From contig NZ_CP114778.1 in the NCBI RefSeq assembly GCF_027359395.1, positions 620,001 to 684,000 of the forward strand: 64,000 nt of DNA, in the 5' to 3' direction. Below are positions 7,811 through 16,724 of the stretch, piece after piece. Made by a program: the position numbers and the translations under genes. The DNA comes from Prochlorococcus marinus str. MIT 1013. Its GTDB lineage: Bacteria; Cyanobacteriota; Cyanobacteriia; PCC-6307; Cyanobiaceae. Every line of letters begins with the position of its first letter. Position 1 is the first letter of the stretch. A model generated the notes under the pieces. That model was given only the letters and a program-made list of their open reading frames with translations. It had not been told where the DNA came from and searched no databases.

Positions 7811-9373
7811 ATGACTCAATTAACAAATAAACCTAAAGGCTCTCGCCACTGGGATTCAATAGTTATTGGTTCAGGTCTGGGTGGATTAGTGACTGCTAGT
7901 CAACTGGCCAGCAAGGGTGCAAAAGTCCTTGTGTTGGAACAATATAAAATCCCTGGTGGAAGTGGTGGTTCATTTAAGAGGAAAGGGTTTACTTTTGATG
8001 TTGGCGCATCTATGATTTTTGGTTTTGGTGATAAGGGGTACACCAATTTACTAACTCGAGCACTCAAAGATGTTGGACAAGAATGTGAAACGATTCCAGA
8101 CCCAACACAATTGGCATATCATCTACCTAATCAGTTAGAAATTACAGTTGATAGAGATTATAAAAAATTTGTTACTAAGCTAATTGATTTGTTTCCCCAT
8201 GAAGAGAAAGGAATAAATCATTTCTACGAAACATGCTGGGATGTTTTTAATTGTCTAGATTCGATGCCTTTACTTTCAATAGAGGACCCAAGATATCTAA
8301 TGAAAGTTTTTTTTAAATCACCTTTATCATGCCTAGGACTCGCTAGATGGTTACCAGTTAATGCAGGAGATGTTGCTAGACGATATATCAAAGACCCCGC
8401 ACTCTTAAAATTTATAGATATTGAATGCTTTTGCTGGTCTGTTATGCCCGCCGACTTAACTCCTATGATAAATGCAGGAATGGTTTTTTCGGATAGACAT
8501 TATGGAGGTATTAACTATCCAAAAGGAGGCGTTGGTATTATTGCAGAAAAGTTAGTAAAAGGAATTGAAAGCTTTAATGGAGAAATTAGATATAAAGCAA
8601 AAGTTAAAAAAATAATTTTTGAGAACGGAACGGCAATAGGTGTTTTACTAGATAATGGTGAAGAAATTTTTAGTAAAACAATAGTCTCTAATGCAACAAG
8701 ATGGGATACTTTTGGTGGCCAAGGAATCAATGATCCACTTGTAGAACCAGATAGAACCCCACCAGCAGAGACGAAATGGGAAAATAGATATATACCTTCT
8801 CCTTCATTTTTATCTCTACATTTGGGAGTAAGTAAAGATTCTATTCCTTCGAATACACATTGCCACCATTTGCTTCTCGATACATGGGAAGAGATGGAAT
8901 ATGAACAAGGAGTTACTTTTCTTTCAATTCCAACTCTATTAGATCCATCATTAGCACCTTCAGATAGCCATATTGTTCATGCCTTTACTCCTTCTTCAAT
9001 GGATTGTTGGGAAGGATTAAACAACAAAGAATATCTTGAGAAGAAAAAAGAAGATGGAAATAAAGTTATTTCAAAGTTAGAAAAACTATTTCCAAACCTC
9101 AGTCAAAATATTTTACACAAGGAGATAGGGAGTCCACGAACACACAAAAGGTTTCTTTCTAGAAACAAAGGAAGTTATGGTCCAATTCCTTCAATGAGAT
9201 TACCTGGCCTTCTTCCTATGCCATTTAATACTACAAAGATAAAAGGACTCTATTGTGTTGGTGATTCTTGTTTCCCTGGTCAAGGGTTAAATGCTGTGGC
9301 CTTTAGCGGATATGCCTGCGCACACATAATTGGCACAAAACTGGGGATGAACAAATGGGAACTTCCAAAATAA
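7811..9373 (+). CDS. crtH: Carotenoid isomerase CrtH (prolycopene isomerase)
   Basis: 520 residues. It isomerises poly-cis lycopene to all-trans lycopene on the route to beta-carotene and zeaxanthin. The N-terminal FAD-binding motif GSGLGG (residues 20-25) is followed by the CRTISO-type segment VLEQYKIPGGSGGSF. The C-terminal flavin signature GLYCVGDSCFPGQGLNAVAF is characteristic of CrtH rather than of the CrtP and CrtQ desaturases. The length matches cyanobacterial CrtH. It lies 15 bases after trmFO and converges with the regulator gene on the other strand, with 22 bases between the stops. Confidence 0.93.
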   Translation: MTQLTNKPKGSRHWDSIVIGSGLGGLVTASQLASKGAKVLVLEQYKIPGGSGGSFKRKGFTFDVGASMIFGFGDKGYTNLLTRALKDVGQECETIPDPTQLAYHLPNQLEITVDRDYKKFVTKLIDLFPHEEKGINHFYETCWDVFNCLDSMPLLSIEDPRYLMKVFFKSPLSCLGLARWLPVNAGDVARRYIKDPALLKFIDIECFCWSVMPADLTPMINAGMVFSDRHYGGINYPKGGVGIIAEKLVKGIESFNGEIRYKAKVKKIIFENGTAIGVLLDNGEEIFSKTIVSNATRWDTFGGQGINDPLVEPDRTPPAETKWENRYIPSPSFLSLHLGVSKDSIPSNTHCHHLLLDTWEEMEYEQGVTFLSIPTLLDPSLAPSDSHIVHAFTPSSMDCWEGLNNKEYLEKKKEDGNKVISKLEKLFPNLSQNILHKEIGSPRTHKRFLSRNKGSYGPIPSMRLPGLLPMPFNTTKIKGLYCVGDSCFPGQGLNAVAFSGYACAHIIGTKLGMNKWELPK

Positions 9374-9395
9374 CTTATTAAAATCTTACTAAAAG

Positions 9396-10160
9396 TTATG
9401 AAGGAAGGTTATCAAGGCTAAACCTGTAACCTTGCTGACGAACAGTTGTAATTCCTCCTCCATCACCGAGACCTGCTTGTTCTAGTTTTCTTCGAAGCGT
9501 CAAAACCTGCGTATCAACAGAACGAGGTCCACCACTAAATGGAGGCCAAGCCATTCTAAGTAGCTCATGGCGGCTTCTTACCATTCCAGGTGGCATCAAC
9601 AGGGCACACAACAAAGCAAATTCCCTAGGACTCAGTTCGACAGGCTTTTCTCGCAAGGTGACTTGCCTGAGGAGAAGGTGAACCTCAAGAGGACCAACCG
9701 CGACACGTTCTTGCAAACCAATTCTTCCTCTTTTAAGTAAAGTTCTGCATCTAGCAGCTAATTCTTCTAGGCCAAAAGGTTTCCTTAAAACATCATCGGC
9801 TCCATCATCTAAAAGGCCAACAACGGGTTCAACTCCTGTTCTTGCTGTTAGAACGATCACAGAACATCCCAATTGTTGTGCAAGTCGAAGAGCTGAACTT
9901 TTTTCCAATATCTCAGCACTAACTAATAAATCTGGTGATTGGTCACGACAAAGGTCAACTGCCTCCTCAGCAGAACCTACTGCTGCGGCCAGCTGTCCAT
10001 CTTGCCTGAGCCTTTGAACCAAAACAGTCCTGAGAGTTGGATGTGGTTCTACAACAAGCACCTTGGAGGGTGATTGCGTGGTTGCTTGAATAGGAGAAGA
10101 ACCTGAGGAGGATCCTTGAATTTGCTCAGTAGCAAGCTGATCTGCAGGTATTAATGTCAC
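9396..10160 (-). CDS. OmpR-type response regulator with degenerate receiver domain
   Basis: 254 residues, GTG start. A 30-residue Ser/Gln-rich leader precedes a receiver-like domain (about 33-145) and a winged-helix DNA-binding domain (about 150-250, with SVDTQVLTLRRKLEQAG). In the receiver, the acidic pair is E38-P39 and the position of the phosphorylated Asp is A82 (PDLLVSAEIL), so phosphorylation by a histidine kinase is not expected. T105 and K127 are kept. Phosphorylation-independent OmpR-type regulators such as NblR are known in cyanobacteria. Whether this is an NblR homologue is uncertain. GC is visibly higher than in the neighbouring genes. Confidence 0.85.
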   Translation of the reverse strand: MTLIPADQLATEQIQGSSSGSSPIQATTQSPSKVLVVEPHPTLRTVLVQRLRQDGQLAAAVGSAEEAVDLCRDQSPDLLVSAEILEKSSALRLAQQLGCSVIVLTARTGVEPVVGLLDDGADDVLRKPFGLEELAARCRTLLKRGRIGLQERVAVGPLEVHLLLRQVTLREKPVELSPREFALLCALLMPPGMVRSRHELLRMAWPPFSGGPRSVDTQVLTLRRKLEQAGLGDGGGITTVRQQGYRFSLDNLPS

Positions 10161-10248
10161 AACTTATAAAAGTAGACCCTTAGACTAGAGAAGATATTAA
10201 AGCAAACTGTTCGCTGACTATCAAGAATAATCAGTGTCTTAGCAAACC

Positions 10249-10518
10249 ATGACATCTTTTGATTCTCCAGAGGCAATAAAACACTTCCAATCAATTTGCG
10301 ATGCCTGTCAAGAGTTAACGAGTCGATACCACAGTCCATCTGAGCTTAGGATCTATGCAGATGGATATTTGCATTCTCTCAGGAATTGCAAGAGATTACC
10401 CTCTAGGGACCAAGAGAAATTAGAAGCATTAATTGATAGATGGATCATGGATCCTTCCAGCTTTATTGGTCCAGATGGTGATATTAATAACCTCTTTTTT
10501 CAAAAAGAATCTCGATAA
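10249..10518 (+). CDS. DUF6761-like small cyanobacterial protein
   Basis: 89 soluble residues, probably all helical. The core ELRIYADGYLHSLR, followed about 20 residues later by LEALIDRWIMDPSSF, fits the pattern of a small cyanobacterial family (DUF6761-like) of unknown function. It diverges from the regulator gene, with 88 bases between the starts, which must hold both promoters. It converges with grxD, with 19 bases between the stops. Family naming is from memory of the pattern and is moderate. Confidence 0.65.
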   Translation: MTSFDSPEAIKHFQSICDACQELTSRYHSPSELRIYADGYLHSLRNCKRLPSRDQEKLEALIDRWIMDPSSFIGPDGDINNLFFQKESR

Positions 10519-10537
10519 GAATCAAAAAAGTGACAAG

Positions 10538-10861
10538 TTATGAAGCAAGTGCAATTTCTAACTTTTCTTTCAATTCCCCAGAGTTATACATGCTTATCAA
10601 TATATCTGAACCACCCATAAATTCTCCTTTTAAATAGACTTGAGGTATTGTCGGCCAATTTGAATATTCTTTTATACCTTCCCGAATTTCCATATCTGAA
10701 AGCACATCAAAAGTTTCAAAGCTCATCCCCAATGAATTAAGAATTTGAACAACATTGTTAGAAAAACCACATTGTGGCATCAACTTATTGCCTTTCATAA
10801 AAACAAATATCGGTTCTGACTTGATTAAGAGTTCAATCTTTGAACGAGTGTTAGGATCCAT
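10538..10861 (-). CDS. grxD: Monothiol glutaredoxin, Grx4 type
   Basis: 107 residues, the usual length for single-domain monothiol glutaredoxins. The CGFS active site is at residues 31-34 (MPQCGFS), preceded by the FMKGNK glutathione-binding segment. WPTIPQVYLKGEFMGGSDI carries the cis-Pro and GG motifs. Such proteins bind a [2Fe-2S] cluster with glutathione and deliver it or sense iron status, usually with BolA. The bolA gene is directly upstream with a 10-base gap, so the two are surely one transcript. Confidence 0.95.
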   Translation of the reverse strand: MDPNTRSKIELLIKSEPIFVFMKGNKLMPQCGFSNNVVQILNSLGMSFETFDVLSDMEIREGIKEYSNWPTIPQVYLKGEFMGGSDILISMYNSGELKEKLEIALAS

Positions 10862-10871
10862 GACGGAAAAA

Positions 10872-11102
10872 TTAATGAGGGATTGAGGTTTTCAAGGCCA
10901 AAGCATGAATTGTTTCGGTTTTCAATTCATTTTTTAAAGCACCATAAACAAGTTGATGTTGTTGTACAAGTGATAAACCTGAGAATTTTGCAGATACTAC
11001 ATTTACTTCCAGATGATCACCTCCTCCCAAATCTTTTACATCAATTTGAGCATCTGGAAGTGATTGCTTTATTAAAAGAGTAACTTCTTTGGCTGTAATC
11101 AT
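10872..11102 (-). CDS. bolA: BolA-family protein
   Basis: 76 residues from the ATG at 11102. A TTG two codons earlier is also open, but the ATG start gives the typical N-terminus MITAKEV. The BolA fold is recognisable from [19 protein letters not shown], with its conserved His, and from the C-terminal [12 protein letters not shown]. BolA proteins pair with monothiol glutaredoxins around a shared [2Fe-2S] cluster, and grxD is the next gene, 10 bases on. That context is the strongest evidence for its role in iron-sulfur or redox control. Confidence 0.93.
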   Translation of the reverse strand: MITAKEVTLLIKQSLPDAQIDVKDLGGGDHLEVNVVSAKFSGLSLVQQHQLVYGALKNELKTETIHALALKTSIPH

Positions 11103-11180
11103 TTTCAAATAAAAAATTAAAGTGAATTAGGAGGAAATAAATTCAATGTGACTGCTAGAAAATCAATTAAAGAAATTATA

Positions 11181-11861
11181 TTATCCTCTACCAACAGCTA
11201 ACAAAGCCGATTGTTCAGCAGCTCGCATACTTTTAGAGAGTGCAATATTGAAATCATTTGTAGATTTATTAAAATTTCTAGAAACGATTATTGGTTTAGC
11301 AAAACAAATTGATGCCGATCCATAAAACTTAGGAATAACATCGCTGTAGGCCAAACCGACTGGAACAATTTTAATTTCTAAACCTTTGTTAGATGCTAGT
11401 TGAGCCAGGCGAATCAACCCTTTTTTTAGTTTTACAGGTTCGCCAAATCGATTTATTTTTCCTTCTGGGAATACAACCAACTGCTGACTTGAAATCAACA
11501 AATCTACGGCATATCTAAGAGTAGTTAAAGAAGGTCTTCCTTGATCAATGGGGAAACAACCTAACCTATTCAAGAACCATCCTTGTATCCCTTTCATCTC
11601 TGATCGGGTGACCATGTATCTGCAGTCTCTATATGTAATTCTTCTCCCAGCTGCCATAGTCAGCATCAAAGCATCCCATCTAGATCTATGAGTAGGAGCA
11701 AGAACAACAGAACCGCTTAAAGGTAAATTCTCACCACCAAGAACTATTCTTCTTCGAAAAAAATTGTTCAACGCAAAATCTTGAGTTACCAACATCGCCA
11801 ATCGACTCCAAAAAGGATCAACCCCGAGACATATTTTTTTTTCTCTATGAAGAAAGGGCAA
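11181..11861 (-). CDS. plsC: 1-acyl-sn-glycerol-3-phosphate acyltransferase (PlsC family)
   Basis: 226 residues. It adds the second acyl chain in phospholipid and glycolipid synthesis at the membrane. The catalytic H-X4-D motif is H58-RSRW-D63, and the FPEG substrate-binding block is in QLVVFPEGKINRFG. Length is typical for short cyanobacterial PlsC. The apparent start is TTG at 11861; a later Met at residue 23 is possible but would trim the N-terminal helix. It lies 78 bases upstream of bolA on the same strand and diverges from pdxJ across 137 bases. Confidence 0.88.
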   Translation of the reverse strand: MPFLHREKKICLGVDPFWSRLAMLVTQDFALNNFFRRRIVLGGENLPLSGSVVLAPTHRSRWDALMLTMAAGRRITYRDCRYMVTRSEMKGIQGWFLNRLGCFPIDQGRPSLTTLRYAVDLLISSQQLVVFPEGKINRFGEPVKLKKGLIRLAQLASNKGLEIKIVPVGLAYSDVIPKFYGSASICFAKPIIVSRNFNKSTNDFNIALSKSMRAAEQSALLAVGRG

Positions 11862-11998
11862 AAATCCCTCAGTAACAAACTATCTAATGAAGTTAACTCC
11901 GAAAGCTTTATTATTAATAGTCGCACTGGGCAGTTACTCCAGCGGCTAAACCTTATTTTGCTTTTGATGAATAGAATCAGAATATATTTTAAATACCT

Positions 11999-12736
11999 AT
12001 GGCAAGTCTTGGAGTAAACATTGATCACATAGCAAATGTTCGAGAAGCTCGTAAGACATTCGAACCTGATCCAGTAACAATGGCTCTTTTAGCGGAATTA
12101 GGCGGAGCTGACGGCATAACAGTTCACCTTAGGGAAGATAGAAGACACATACAAAATAGAGATCTATTTCTTTTAAAAGAGACTGTGCATTCACGCTTAA
12201 ATCTGGAAATGGCTGCTACTGAGGAAATGACTTCAATAGCACTTAAGACGAAGCCAGATCTCGTTACATTAGTTCCAGAGAAAAGGGAAGAAGTCACTAC
12301 AGAAGGAGGACTCGATGTAATTAAACACAAAAAAAAATTAAAAGAAATAATTCAACTTTTATCTGATGCAAATATACCAGTGAGTCTTTTTGTAGATCCA
12401 ATCCAAGAGCAGTTGGCAAATTGTGCTGAAGTAAAGGCCTCTTGGATTGAACTGCACACAGGTAAATATGCAGTCACTAAAAACCAAGCAAGACGTTTGG
12501 AATTATCCATTCTTAAAGAAAGCACTGCCAAAGCAAAATCCTATGGTTTGAGAGTAAACGCAGGGCATGGACTGACATATCAAAACGTTGAACCTATTGC
12601 AGCTATTGAAGGGATTGAAGAATTAAATATTGGCCATACAATTATTTCTAGAGCCCTTTCCGTAGGCCTATCTCAAGCGGTAAAAGAAATGAAAAGCCTA
12701 ATTATCAATCCAAGGAAAGAGAACTTCTTAATTTAA
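11999..12736 (+). CDS. pdxJ: Pyridoxine 5'-phosphate synthase
   Basis: 245 residues, normal for PdxJ. The enzyme condenses 1-deoxyxylulose 5-phosphate with 3-amino-2-oxopropyl phosphate in DXP-dependent vitamin B6 synthesis. Family hallmarks are the N-terminal [15 protein letters not shown], the [15 protein letters not shown] segment, [17 protein letters not shown], and the C-terminal [12 protein letters not shown] and [12 protein letters not shown]. It is followed after 27 bases by recC on the same strand. Confidence 0.96.
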   Translation: MASLGVNIDHIANVREARKTFEPDPVTMALLAELGGADGITVHLREDRRHIQNRDLFLLKETVHSRLNLEMAATEEMTSIALKTKPDLVTLVPEKREEVTTEGGLDVIKHKKKLKEIIQLLSDANIPVSLFVDPIQEQLANCAEVKASWIELHTGKYAVTKNQARRLELSILKESTAKAKSYGLRVNAGHGLTYQNVEPIAAIEGIEELNIGHTIISRALSVGLSQAVKEMKSLIINPRKENFLI

Positions 12737-12763
12737 AAATATGTTTAAATCGCATTTTGACTC

Positions 12764-15700
12764 TTGTTAACAATTTATCGAAGCAATAAAGCTGAATGGT
12801 TAGCAGAAATACTAGGACAAGAACTCCGGTTAAATCCTCCTGAAATAACAGAAGAAGTTAACATCATTGTAAGTACATGGCCATCAAGCAGATGGCTAAG
12901 TGAAAAACTTTCAATAATTAATAATATCAATGCATTAGTTAAATACCCCTTCCCTGGAACATATTTAAGAAGGTTAGTCAAGAGAATTATTGGTATTGAT
13001 CCTAATGAAAAAGATCCATGGGAAAAGAATCATCTTGTTTGGGATATTTTAGAGTTTTTACCAGAATTAATGAAGAAAGAAGAAGCACAGATAATTAAAT
13101 CCTGGCTGAAAAAAAGCGAAAAAGAAAATAAGCAAATCAATATGAATTCATGGGATCTAGCGAACAATATTGCAGAGATATTTGATGATTATATACTCTA
13201 TAGACCTGAGATTATCAAGCAATGGTTAAGTAAGAAAAAAAAGAACGTAACGAGAGACATTAGTGTTAATAAAAATCTCCTTTGGCAAGAAATACTATTC
13301 AACTTATTACATGACAAGATTAATAAAGACCCCTTCTGTATTCAAGTCGAAAAGGCTATTAACGTTTTAAAGAAAGGTGATATTTCTAAACTCTCTTATC
13401 CAAAGAATCTATACATCTATGGGCTGAGCAGTATGGCACCATTGCAAATAGATTTAATTCAGGCATTCTCAAAAGTAATAAATATAAGAATTTATCTAAT
13501 TTCCCCTTGTAATGATCTTTGGCAAAGATTAGAAACAAGAAGAATGCAATTTAGAAACACATGGAATACACCTCCTGACAGGCAATGGTTACTAGAATCT
13601 CCAAGACTTGAGGCCTTCCTTGGACGGATGGGTGCTGAATTTCAACAATTGCTAGAGGGAAGTGGGGAATATCAATTAGGGGAAAGAAATGAAGAAGATA
13701 TTTTCTCTCTTACAGCAGATATCACTGCTAATAAAGGAAACAAACCAAATCTATTAGAACAACTACAACAAGAATTGTTATTCACAAAAAGTGGAAAAAT
13801 TCTAACTAAAGAGAAATCTGACAAATCAATACTTTTCCTAAAATCTCCAGGGAAGTATCGCCAAGTGGAATTAATACGAGACCACATATTGCAGCTCTTC
13901 GCCCATAACAAGAAGCTACAACCCAGAGACATTTTAATAATGACACCACAAATTGATAGCTATGCGCCAATATTTTCCTCAGTATTTAATAATATAGATC
14001 ATAATACCACTCAACTACCTTGGGTAATCACAGATAGAAGTCAAGAGGATAAAGTAGGTTTAATACATTTTGTGTTAAATCTGTTAGAGGTTTCTGCATC
14101 TCGTCTGACTGCATCAATTTTTGAAAACCTATTAAGTAATCCAGCATTACAAAAACAACAGCAAATAAGTAATGAAGAGGTGAGTGGCATAACCAAAAGT
14201 CTTCAATCCGCTGGCTTCACTTGGGGACTTGATTCCTCAGAAAGATTTGGGGAAGAAACCCACAGCCTTTGTTGGTGTTTAGAAAGATTTCTACTTGGTC
14301 TTGTTTTACCAGACGATCCAATTAATGGGATAAGAAATATCTCCCCATTTTCCGAAAACATTTCAAATACAGAGTTTATAAAAGTTTGGGGCATACTTTC
14401 AAAACTTTGCAATTATATCGATGAGCTCCGCAGTAAACGTTCATGTAAAAAATGGATAAAACTTATAACATCGCTCGTAAAGGATTTATTTGGAGATGGT
14501 GGAAAATGGGCATGGGAAGAACAACAACTACTAACTATTGTTAATAATTGGGGTCTCATAACAGATAATTGTGAACTAGAAATTGATTGTTTAGTAGTCA
14601 AAGACATTATTAGCAAAGCATTAAGTTCTTCAAATGGAAAATTTGGTCATAGGACAGGAAAAATTACGATCAGTGCCTTAGAACCGATGAGAGCAATCCC
14701 TCATCAAATCATCATCGTCATGGGACTAGAAAGTAGAACTTTTCCAAGAATAGACAATAGAAGAAGTTTTAATCTCCTAGAAAGGAAAAGAGAGCTTGGA
14801 GACCCTAACCAATATGACAAAGACCGCTATTCTTTATTAGAGGCTTTAATCTCAACTCGTCAAAATCTTTTACTTTCTTGGAATTCCAAAGATGAAAAGA
14901 CAGGAGAAGATATTGAACCTCCAAGTCCTATTCAACAATGGCTGAATTACTTAAGAATCAAATTAGGAGCCAATATCTTTAAAGATATTCTTATTGAGCC
15001 ACCAGCAAATCCTCTTGATCATTTCAACTTTATAAAAACCGAAAATTCACAAATCATGAGTTGTGATAGGAAGAATCTAGAAGCTAGAGAATGGATAGAA
15101 AAAGCAATACCGACTAAAAAGGTCTCACTAGGACTACCGATAAATTGGACAGAAGCAAACGGAAATAAATTAAAATCTTATTCTTTCGAAAAAATTAAAG
15201 AATGGTTACTCAATCCACAAATAACATGGTTAAAAGAGAATGAAATCCAATCAAAAGAATTTGTCAATCTTATTGAAGACAATGATTTACTCGAACTTTC
15301 TGAACTTGAAAGATATAAACTGCTTAAATATCGACTAGAAAATAGTGATCTCACAAAAGTTAATGACATAAAAAATAATAAAAATTACTGGCAAAAGACC
15401 TATTCTGGCAAAGGTGTTTTCCCCCCAAAAGGCTCTGGAATAATAGAGGAAGATCTTATTGAGGAGCGATGGAATAATTTAATATCAGCAATATATGCTA
15501 CTGGTGAAATAACGAAAAAGAGTATAGAGATGCAAGAGCTAGAGGGTGATTTTTACTTTGGAGGGAAGAATTTAATACAGATTGAAGTTGGAAGTTTAAA
15601 ATATAAAACTCTTATGAATGGATGGCTAAATCATTTATATTTATCTGCAAATAGTTCATTTAACTCTAAAACACTCATAATATCTAAAAAACTAGATTAT

Positions 15701-16057
15701 AGAAAAAAAATCAACTTCACAGTGAGCAAGGAAATATTACCAATTGACGCTAAAGAAGCCTCTAAAACTCTAAGAGGAATCAATCTATTAGCAGTAGAAG
15801 GAAGAAAGAATTGTTGGCCCATACCACCAGAAAGTGGTCTGGCTTATGCCATTGCTAAAAACGAGCAGAATAAGAATGAGCAAGATTTATTTAAAAATAA
15901 ATGGGAAGGCGATTTATATATGCAAGGAGAAAGAGAGAATTTAACAATGGAACTTTGCTTTGGCAAAGAATGCAAGGCCTCTACCTTTTTAGATAATGAA
16001 TCATTCGATGATGTATTGATGAGTCTTTATGAACCACTTCTAAAAAAAACCAACTAA
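12764..16057 (+). CDS. recC: Exonuclease V gamma subunit RecC
   Basis: 1097 residues, close to the E. coli length of about 1120. RecC splits the duplex and recognises Chi within RecBCD. The N-terminal SNKAEWLAEILGQEL and the block LYIYGLSSMAPLQIDLIQAF fit RecC. So do RRMQFRNTWNTPPDRQWLLE, VIMGLESRTFPRIDNRRSF and DRYSLLEALISTRQNLLLSW. The start is TTG at 12764; an ATG at 12741 is in another frame and stops after nine codons. It is followed by a small methyltransferase gene, then recB and recD, all on plus. Confidence 0.93.
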   Translation: MLTIYRSNKAEWLAEILGQELRLNPPEITEEVNIIVSTWPSSRWLSEKLSIINNINALVKYPFPGTYLRRLVKRIIGIDPNEKDPWEKNHLVWDILEFLPELMKKEEAQIIKSWLKKSEKENKQINMNSWDLANNIAEIFDDYILYRPEIIKQWLSKKKKNVTRDISVNKNLLWQEILFNLLHDKINKDPFCIQVEKAINVLKKGDISKLSYPKNLYIYGLSSMAPLQIDLIQAFSKVINIRIYLISPCNDLWQRLETRRMQFRNTWNTPPDRQWLLESPRLEAFLGRMGAEFQQLLEGSGEYQLGERNEEDIFSLTADITANKGNKPNLLEQLQQELLFTKSGKILTKEKSDKSILFLKSPGKYRQVELIRDHILQLFAHNKKLQPRDILIMTPQIDSYAPIFSSVFNNIDHNTTQLPWVITDRSQEDKVGLIHFVLNLLEVSASRLTASIFENLLSNPALQKQQQISNEEVSGITKSLQSAGFTWGLDSSERFGEETHSLCWCLERFLLGLVLPDDPINGIRNISPFSENISNTEFIKVWGILSKLCNYIDELRSKRSCKKWIKLITSLVKDLFGDGGKWAWEEQQLLTIVNNWGLITDNCELEIDCLVVKDIISKALSSSNGKFGHRTGKITISALEPMRAIPHQIIIVMGLESRTFPRIDNRRSFNLLERKRELGDPNQYDKDRYSLLEALISTRQNLLLSWNSKDEKTGEDIEPPSPIQQWLNYLRIKLGANIFKDILIEPPANPLDHFNFIKTENSQIMSCDRKNLEAREWIEKAIPTKKVSLGLPINWTEANGNKLKSYSFEKIKEWLLNPQITWLKENEIQSKEFVNLIEDNDLLELSELERYKLLKYRLENSDLTKVNDIKNNKNYWQKTYSGKGVFPPKGSGIIEEDLIEERWNNLISAIYATGEITKKSIEMQELEGDFYFGGKNLIQIEVGSLKYKTLMNGWLNHLYLSANSSFNSKTLIISKKLDYRKKINFTVSKEILPIDAKEASKTLRGINLLAVEGRKNCWPIPPESGLAYAIAKNEQNKNEQDLFKNKWEGDLYMQGERENLTMELCFGKECKASTFLDNESFDDVLMSLYEPLLKKTN

Positions 16058-16070
16058 TCTAGTTACTAAA

Positions 16071-16631
16071 ATGAAGTTAAACAATAGGAATCTCTTTAAA
16101 GAAATTAAAATAATCTTAACAAAGTGGGGATTTAGCAAGCAGGGGCTTTCTAATAATTCCAAAGGTGAGTGGTATTTCTTTTCACAAATAATACTTATCC
16201 TGCTACATTTTATACCTCCATACCCAAAGATAGAGAATATAGCATTTGCAATAAATACTTGTTTTATAATTATTGGATTAGCTATTTCACTTCAAGGTCT
16301 AATCATTGTCATTAAAGCATTCATAGATTTAGGTGAAAACCTTACACCACTTCCTTATCCTATGAATGAATCGAAACTAATAAAAAATAATTCATATCAA
16401 AATATTCGACACCCACTTTATAAGGGATTATTATTTATTTCATTAGGAATATGTATTTTTTCTTTGAGTCTAATACATCTATTTCTGCTCATATCATTAA
16501 CTTACATTTTAAAAACAAAAGCATTAAAAGAAGAAGAAAGACTGAAAATTAAATTTCCTGAATACAAAAAATATAGCAAAGAAGTGCCAGCTATTATAAA
16601 AAAAATAAAATATTTAGATTGGAGATACTGA
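16071..16631 (+). CDS. ICMT/PEMT-like membrane methyltransferase, between recC and recB
   Basis: 186 residues with four or five hydrophobic segments (about 38-55, 60-85, 115-150). The second half carries the family signature: the RHPLYKG motif, then a helix and EEERLKIKFPEYKKYSKEVP. That matches the isoprenylcysteine carboxyl methyltransferase / phospholipid methyltransferase superfamily, which binds S-adenosylmethionine at the membrane. The substrate is unknown; bacterial members often have none assigned. It starts 13 bases after recC and ends 93 bases before recB, so it sits inside the RecBCD gene run, though no functional link is obvious. Confidence 0.8.
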   Translation: MKLNNRNLFKEIKIILTKWGFSKQGLSNNSKGEWYFFSQIILILLHFIPPYPKIENIAFAINTCFIIIGLAISLQGLIIVIKAFIDLGENLTPLPYPMNESKLIKNNSYQNIRHPLYKGLLFISLGICIFSLSLIHLFLLISLTYILKTKALKEEERLKIKFPEYKKYSKEVPAIIKKIKYLDWRY

Positions 16632-16724
16632 AATGTTACTTATAAATAATTTAAAAGATAAGAATCAAAGAATATTAGATAACAAAAAAGAGAGTTTGAA
16701 TCTTATTATTATAGCTATGAAATA

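Noticed and set aside
11781-12028. Frames of 78 and 80 codons in the plsC-pdxJ divergent region
   Set aside because: They overlap both gene starts, lie on opposite strands over the same bases and have no recognisable composition.
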